Below, in pieces: positions 60,586 to 64,000 of a stretch of DNA of 64,000 bases. A program made the translations under genes and the position numbers. How positions within the stretch are numbered: position 1 is the first letter of the stretch; each line of letters opens with the position of its first letter. The notes beneath the pieces are model-generated. The model was not told the origin of the DNA. It worked only from the letters and a program-made list of their open reading frames with translations, and searched no databases. The DNA is from Polychytrium aggregatum (lineage: Eukaryota > Chytridiomycota > Chytridiomycetes > Polychytriales). The stretch lies in assembly GCF_025602895.1 (NCBI RefSeq), contig NW_026516268.1, forward strand, positions 186,001-250,000. Direction: 5' to 3'.

Positions 60586-61197
60586 ATGGCCCACGCCGAT
60601 CCGCAGCACCATACCCACTCTGGTGTGGTTAACTGGCTTCAAGTCCCTGCTTTCACAAAACCGTCCCGATGGGTCTCTTCTCTTCCGGAGCAGCTTCACG
60701 GCAAGCTTCTGATGCAATACGCCGCAGCATCTCTCCCTGCTGCGTCAAGCGCATGCATGCAAGTCCTCAACGCCGTCCCGTCTCAAATTTATACCGCGGT
60801 CTCCGACACAGCAGCATCCGTGCGTCTCTCGTGGATTCCCAGCCGCCTTAGCATATCGGATCCGGCCGCGACCAAATACGCAGGCGGTGCTGCGGCCGTC
60901 TGTGTCCCGGCCATTGCTCTTCCGCTGGCAGCCCCCGTTGTCATTGCCGCTCTGGGGTTTGGCTCGGGCGGCGTTGTCGCCGGGTCGGTCGCGGCAGGCG
61001 TACAGTCGTCGATCGGTTGCGTCTCGTCTGGAAGTGCCTTTGCTCTGCTTCAATCTGCCGGGGCGATTGGGTTCTCGGCAGCATCCCAAATCGCCATGGC
61101 GACAGCCGGGGCTGCAGTGGGAGCAGCTGGCTTGGCGTTGGGCGAGCTTGGTCGACGGAAGTTCGGTAGGCTGCAGGCCGCTGAAGCCAGAAAGTGA
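60586..61197 (+). CDS. Ifi-6-16 (ISG12/IFI27) family membrane protein, 203 aa
   Basis: Small hydrophobic family; animal members sit in mitochondrial or nuclear-envelope membranes and affect apoptosis. Single exon. The first ~100 residues are poorly conserved. From about residue 105 three Gly/Ala-rich membrane segments follow: VCVPAIALPLAAPVVIAALG, then GFGSGGVVAGSVAAGVQSSIG, and GSAFALLQSAGAIGFSAASQ, the pattern AAPxxLxAxGFTxxGIAAGSxAA...LQSxGAxG of the family. The last codons (EARK) and the stop are supplied by the solo Fanzor right-end repeat. The start could instead be the Met at 60712. Lies 140 bp after the VibA-like stop on the same strand. Confidence 0.75.
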   Translation: MAHADPQHHTHSGVVNWLQVPAFTKPSRWVSSLPEQLHGKLLMQYAAASLPAASSACMQVLNAVPSQIYTAVSDTAASVRLSWIPSRLSISDPAATKYAGGAAAVCVPAIALPLAAPVVIAALGFGSGGVVAGSVAAGVQSSIGCVSSGSAFALLQSAGAIGFSAASQIAMATAGAAVGAAGLALGELGRRKFGRLQAAEARK

Positions 61198-61226
61198 CTG
61201 TCCCGTTTCTTTCTGGATAGACTGTA
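61186..61226 (-). mobile_element. Solo right end of the Fanzor-like element
   Basis: 41 bp whose reverse complement reads acagtctatccagaaagaaa and onward to ttctggc, nearly identical to 4879-4920 and 2928-2965. No left end or internal part is visible nearby; similarity continues weakly for ~20 bp towards the Ifi-6-16 coding side (ggccgctgaagcc versus gcgggcttcagaagcc). Confidence 0.75.
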
Positions 61227-61874
61227 GTAAAATGAAGTGGCCTTTGACATATCGCGGTCGATTCCATGAGAGGCCATGGCGGATCTGTTTGGGCCCTTGT
61301 CCGGCTGTGTTCGACCGGGCCTTGTTGGGGACAACAAGGCGTGACCAGCTGCGCCACCGGGGTGTAACGCAGGCCAAGCACATGACGCGGCGCCCATGCG
61401 CAGCACCCTCGACGCGTCTGGATGTGCGGAATCCCAAGCGAATACATGGTCAAGACGAGGTGAATACTTGGTCAAGACGAGGTGGATATTTGGTCAAGAC
61501 GAGGTGAATACTTGGTCATGACGAGGTGGATATGAAGTGAATCCCAGCCGAGTATCGAATACGGGATTGTGACATGGTGTCCGTGCTCGTCCGTTCAGTG
61601 TTTGCTCAGTGCTCGTTCTGCGTCGCACGCCGACCCTGCCGGACACTTGTCCAACGACCCTCTGCGCTCGTGCCTCCGGCTGCGGCTCTGGGTTGCTTCT
61701 TGGCAGCAAGCCGGTCTGGTTGCCATCCTCCCCGCCCCCCTTTCTCGACCCAAGCACCGCTCTCGCCCGGCTTCGCCTGGACTTTCGCCGTCCTTCGGTC
61801 TGGTCCTTTCGTCTGCTGCGTCGCTGCCGGTCCTCCTCAACCGGTCTCTCTGAAAGCAGGTCACCCCCGGCGCC
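61227..61874. other. Intergenic with minisatellite and tRNA-like boxes
   Basis: On the minus strand TGGCGCAGCTGG (near 61355) resembles a Pol III A box and GGTCGAACACAG (near 61312) a B box about 35 nt downstream, but no tRNA cloverleaf forms. A 20-bp repeat (tggtcaagacgaggtgaata) fills 61446-61533. Between 61570 and 61870 an upstream exon carrying a signal peptide for the next gene may be hidden; I could not define it. Confidence 0.4.
61446..61533. repeat. 20-bp tandem repeat (TGGTCAAGACGAGGTGRATA)
   Basis: Four to five units with single-base variants, seen directly. Confidence 0.95.
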
Positions 61875-64000
61875 ATGGTTTCGCCGCTGCCCATTGATCC
61901 GTCCAATGTCCAGTGGGCCATCCACCACCAGAGCACACGCATCGCCCCGCAGTGCGCAACAACGGGCATGTCTCCTGCCAGCATCGTTACCAACTCGGGT
62001 GACTATGTCGTTGCCCTGAACCGATGTCTCTGTTTCCCGTCGACGGGCAACTCTACCGGGAGCTGCCAGTACTTCTCCCTCGTCACCGCAAATAACACCA
62101 TCGAGACGGTCGATTGCGAACAGGACACAAACTGCTTGACGAACTGCAAGGTCCTTGCCCAATATTCGACCCTCACCAACAGCCCCTGCACCACCGACCT
62201 CTTTACGGGGCCCTATTCTATCTTTGACTACACAACAACTACGTAAGCATCTGCTTGATCGCCAACGACTCTGTCCGCCCTGCGCCGTCATGACTCTCTT
62301 TCCAGCGGCATCGGCTCGGCTGTTCGCTTGGTCTGCTGCTGATCTCCGAGCCCCACCTGCTCACCTCGCAGCTCATGGACCCATCTGCGCTGGCCCTTGT
62401 CTCGCCCACACCTGTCGGCCCGATCGCTCGCTGACTCCTTGCTTGCCCTCGCTCTCCGGCACAATCGCCCCGTCTCGTCGCCATGACCGACATCCAAGTT
62501 TGTGGGATCCGGGTTTCAAGACCAACTACTTCTATTACTATGCCTTTGCCACAAACGACCCCTCCTGCACGACCATCAGCCAAGCCAACAGAGTGCCTGT
62601 CTATCCCAATTGCACCCAGATTCTTCCGGGTGTCTCTGCGATCACCCTACTGAACCCGATCAGTGGAAACGTCGAGCGCTACGCCTGCACCGACCCGGCC
62701 TGCAATTCTTGCCAAATCGTCTCCTCCACCACTCCAAATACCTTGTGTGGGGTCGATAGCGCGGACTCTGGAACCTACTTTAGCGAGTATCGGAAGGGCG
62801 CCATCATGAGCGACCCTTCTCTCGTCCTTCCGAGCCACTTTCCAAACCAAAGTGTGCCCGCCGTCTCGGCCACGGCGGCTGCGCCTGGTCCAAGCTTCTC
62901 AACCTCCACTTCCACCCCTCCATCGGACTCGAGCAACGCCATCCTGATCGGAGGCGTCGTGGGCGGCATCGCGGGTGAGTTGTATTCCGTGGCAGCGTTC
63001 CGCCCAACATGGAAGATGCGGCATGCTTGAGGAAATGGCCTATCGAGCCGCGCCATGGACAGGTCCAACTCCCGTTCATGACAGGCATATAGGCAGTGCA
63101 TCGCCTTCGCATCGCATCCATTCTGTTCCCGATCGCTGGCTGAGATATGCAATATTGGGTCCCCAATCTGTTCTCTCAGTGATTGCCATCGCAGCAGGCG
63201 CCTTCATCTTGTGGTATCATCGGCGAAGCAAGCGACTGCAGCAACAGGATGCGCCGGTGCTCCCATCGCTCCCAAGCGCTGCGACCCAAGCCACGGCTTC
63301 CAGCAATGACAGCGTTTCCATCTCTGCCTCAACTCAGCCTCCATCACATTTCGTTCCTGACACTCTCGCCCCAGTTCCGGTGCCCGGTGCTGTCCCTGTG
63401 TCTGGCCCTGGGTTCGTGCCTCCTGGTCCTGGATTCGTTCCTCCTGGCCCCGGGCCAGTACCAGGCTCCAATGATCCCTATGCCCACCAATATCGTGCTT
63501 CTCAGATGTCCAACCTCGGACCTGCAGCACCATATCCTCCAGGCATGAGCTCCTCGCCGAGAGCATCGTATCTCGGTGATCCCGCCTACTCTGGCTCGCC
63601 GCAGTCTTTCCAAGCTCCTCCTTATACCACCAACGACCGCCACGGCAACCGAGGCTCGTTCCAACCGCCTGTGCATCCGTCCCAGCTGCCAAGCTATCGG
63701 GCATCGATGATGTCCCAGCCAAGCAACACCCCGGTCGTTGTCGATGAAAAGTTCCAAATCGCCAGCTTCCAGCGCGGCAATGCCGAGCCTGAGTATATTG
63801 CTTACACCAATGCTGCTGCTGGAGGCTCTCGAACATCCTCCGGGTATTCCTCCCAAGGAAGCCTCAGTTCCAAGTATGTTGCTGTTGTTGAAATCCCAAA
63901 GGTCCGCCCAACCGATCTTGCCCTCACTGTCGGAGACGTGGTCATTCTCCAGCGCGGCTTCCAGAACGGGTTTGCACAGGTATGGTCATTTCAGTGTCCA
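61875..64000 (+). CDS. Cys-rich single-pass membrane protein with SH3 start, 3' end outside window
   Basis: Putative cell-surface receptor or scaffold. Exons 61875-62242, 62499-62974 and 63180-63979 join in phase (548 aa visible) and end at a donor (CAG|gtatgg), so more follows. The outer part has about fourteen Cys in CxF/CxxxC spacing (NRCLCFPSTGN, SCQYF, DCEQDTNCLTNCK, YACTDPACNSC) and several NxT/S sites. One membrane helix, ILIGGVVGGIAGVIAIAAGA, spans the 62974/63180 junction and is followed by basic YHRRSKR. The cytosolic part has a Pro-rich GPGFVPPGPGFVPPGPGP repeat and, from ~63865, KYVAVVEIPKVRPTDLALTV, then GDVVILQRGFQNGFAQ, the ALYDY/ELSL-type start of an SH3 domain. No signal peptide follows the chosen Met, so an upstream exon is likely. 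Layout is like Fus1/Sho1-class fungal surface proteins, without clear homology. Confidence 0.75.

Noticed and set aside
61300-61370. A functional tRNA gene
   Set aside because: The box-like motifs are present but the middle forms a perfect 8-bp hairpin with a 4-nt loop instead of an anticodon arm, and no acceptor stem pairs.

Overview
The window is nuclear DNA of a GC-rich, intron-dense fungus. Splice sites are mostly GTRNGT..YAG, introns run about 60-200 nt, and gene content is typically fungal: Tup1, the Mediator kinase CDK8, Tma64/eIF2D and a VibA-type epsilon-poly-lysine synthetase. A Fanzor (eukaryotic TnpB-like) element, a Sel1-repeat protein and an Ifi-6-16 family protein fit an early-diverging, chytrid-like lineage, but that placement is inference. 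For most genes the exon structure was derived by matching reading frames and phases across introns, so exon borders should be good to the base except where marked uncertain.

Layout. 1-2456: Mediator kinase CDK8/SSN3 (minus, 3' end cut). 2928-5818: two copies of a Fanzor-like element flanking a putative small secreted protein gene. 6244-12000: TFIIIA-like zinc-finger protein, a small coiled-coil protein, TRAPP subunit TRS23 and a DGCR6-like protein. 12209-21726: ATIC/ADE17, a YIPF-family membrane protein, ribosomal protein eL42, SRP14 and SmD1. 22514-28008: a coiled-coil/RGS protein and a Sel1-repeat protein. 28844-33218: an adenylation-carrier-reductase enzyme. 34039-42400: TUP1 and eIF2D, divergently transcribed. 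42596-52705: a DHX57-like RNA helicase and a HerA/VirD4-like P-loop ATPase, both minus. 53550-60447: a large VibA/Pls-type synthetase (adenylation, carrier, six membrane segments, three hexapeptide-repeat modules). 60586-64000: an Ifi-6-16 family protein ending inside a solo Fanzor-end repeat, then a Cys-rich membrane protein with a cytosolic SH3 start, cut by the window edge.

Most genes are housekeeping (translation, RNA metabolism, trafficking, transcription, purine synthesis) and do not form a pathway. CDK8 and Tup1 both act in transcriptional repression but lie 30 kb apart. The two carrier-protein enzymes do not form an obvious cluster. The most unusual feature is a compact 'mini-Fanzor' family: one 940-bp copy with an open 301-codon RuvC-III/zinc-ribbon ORF, one internally deleted 320-bp copy with the same two ends, and one solo right end. 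A second theme is minisatellite repeats inside introns, often next to splice sites.
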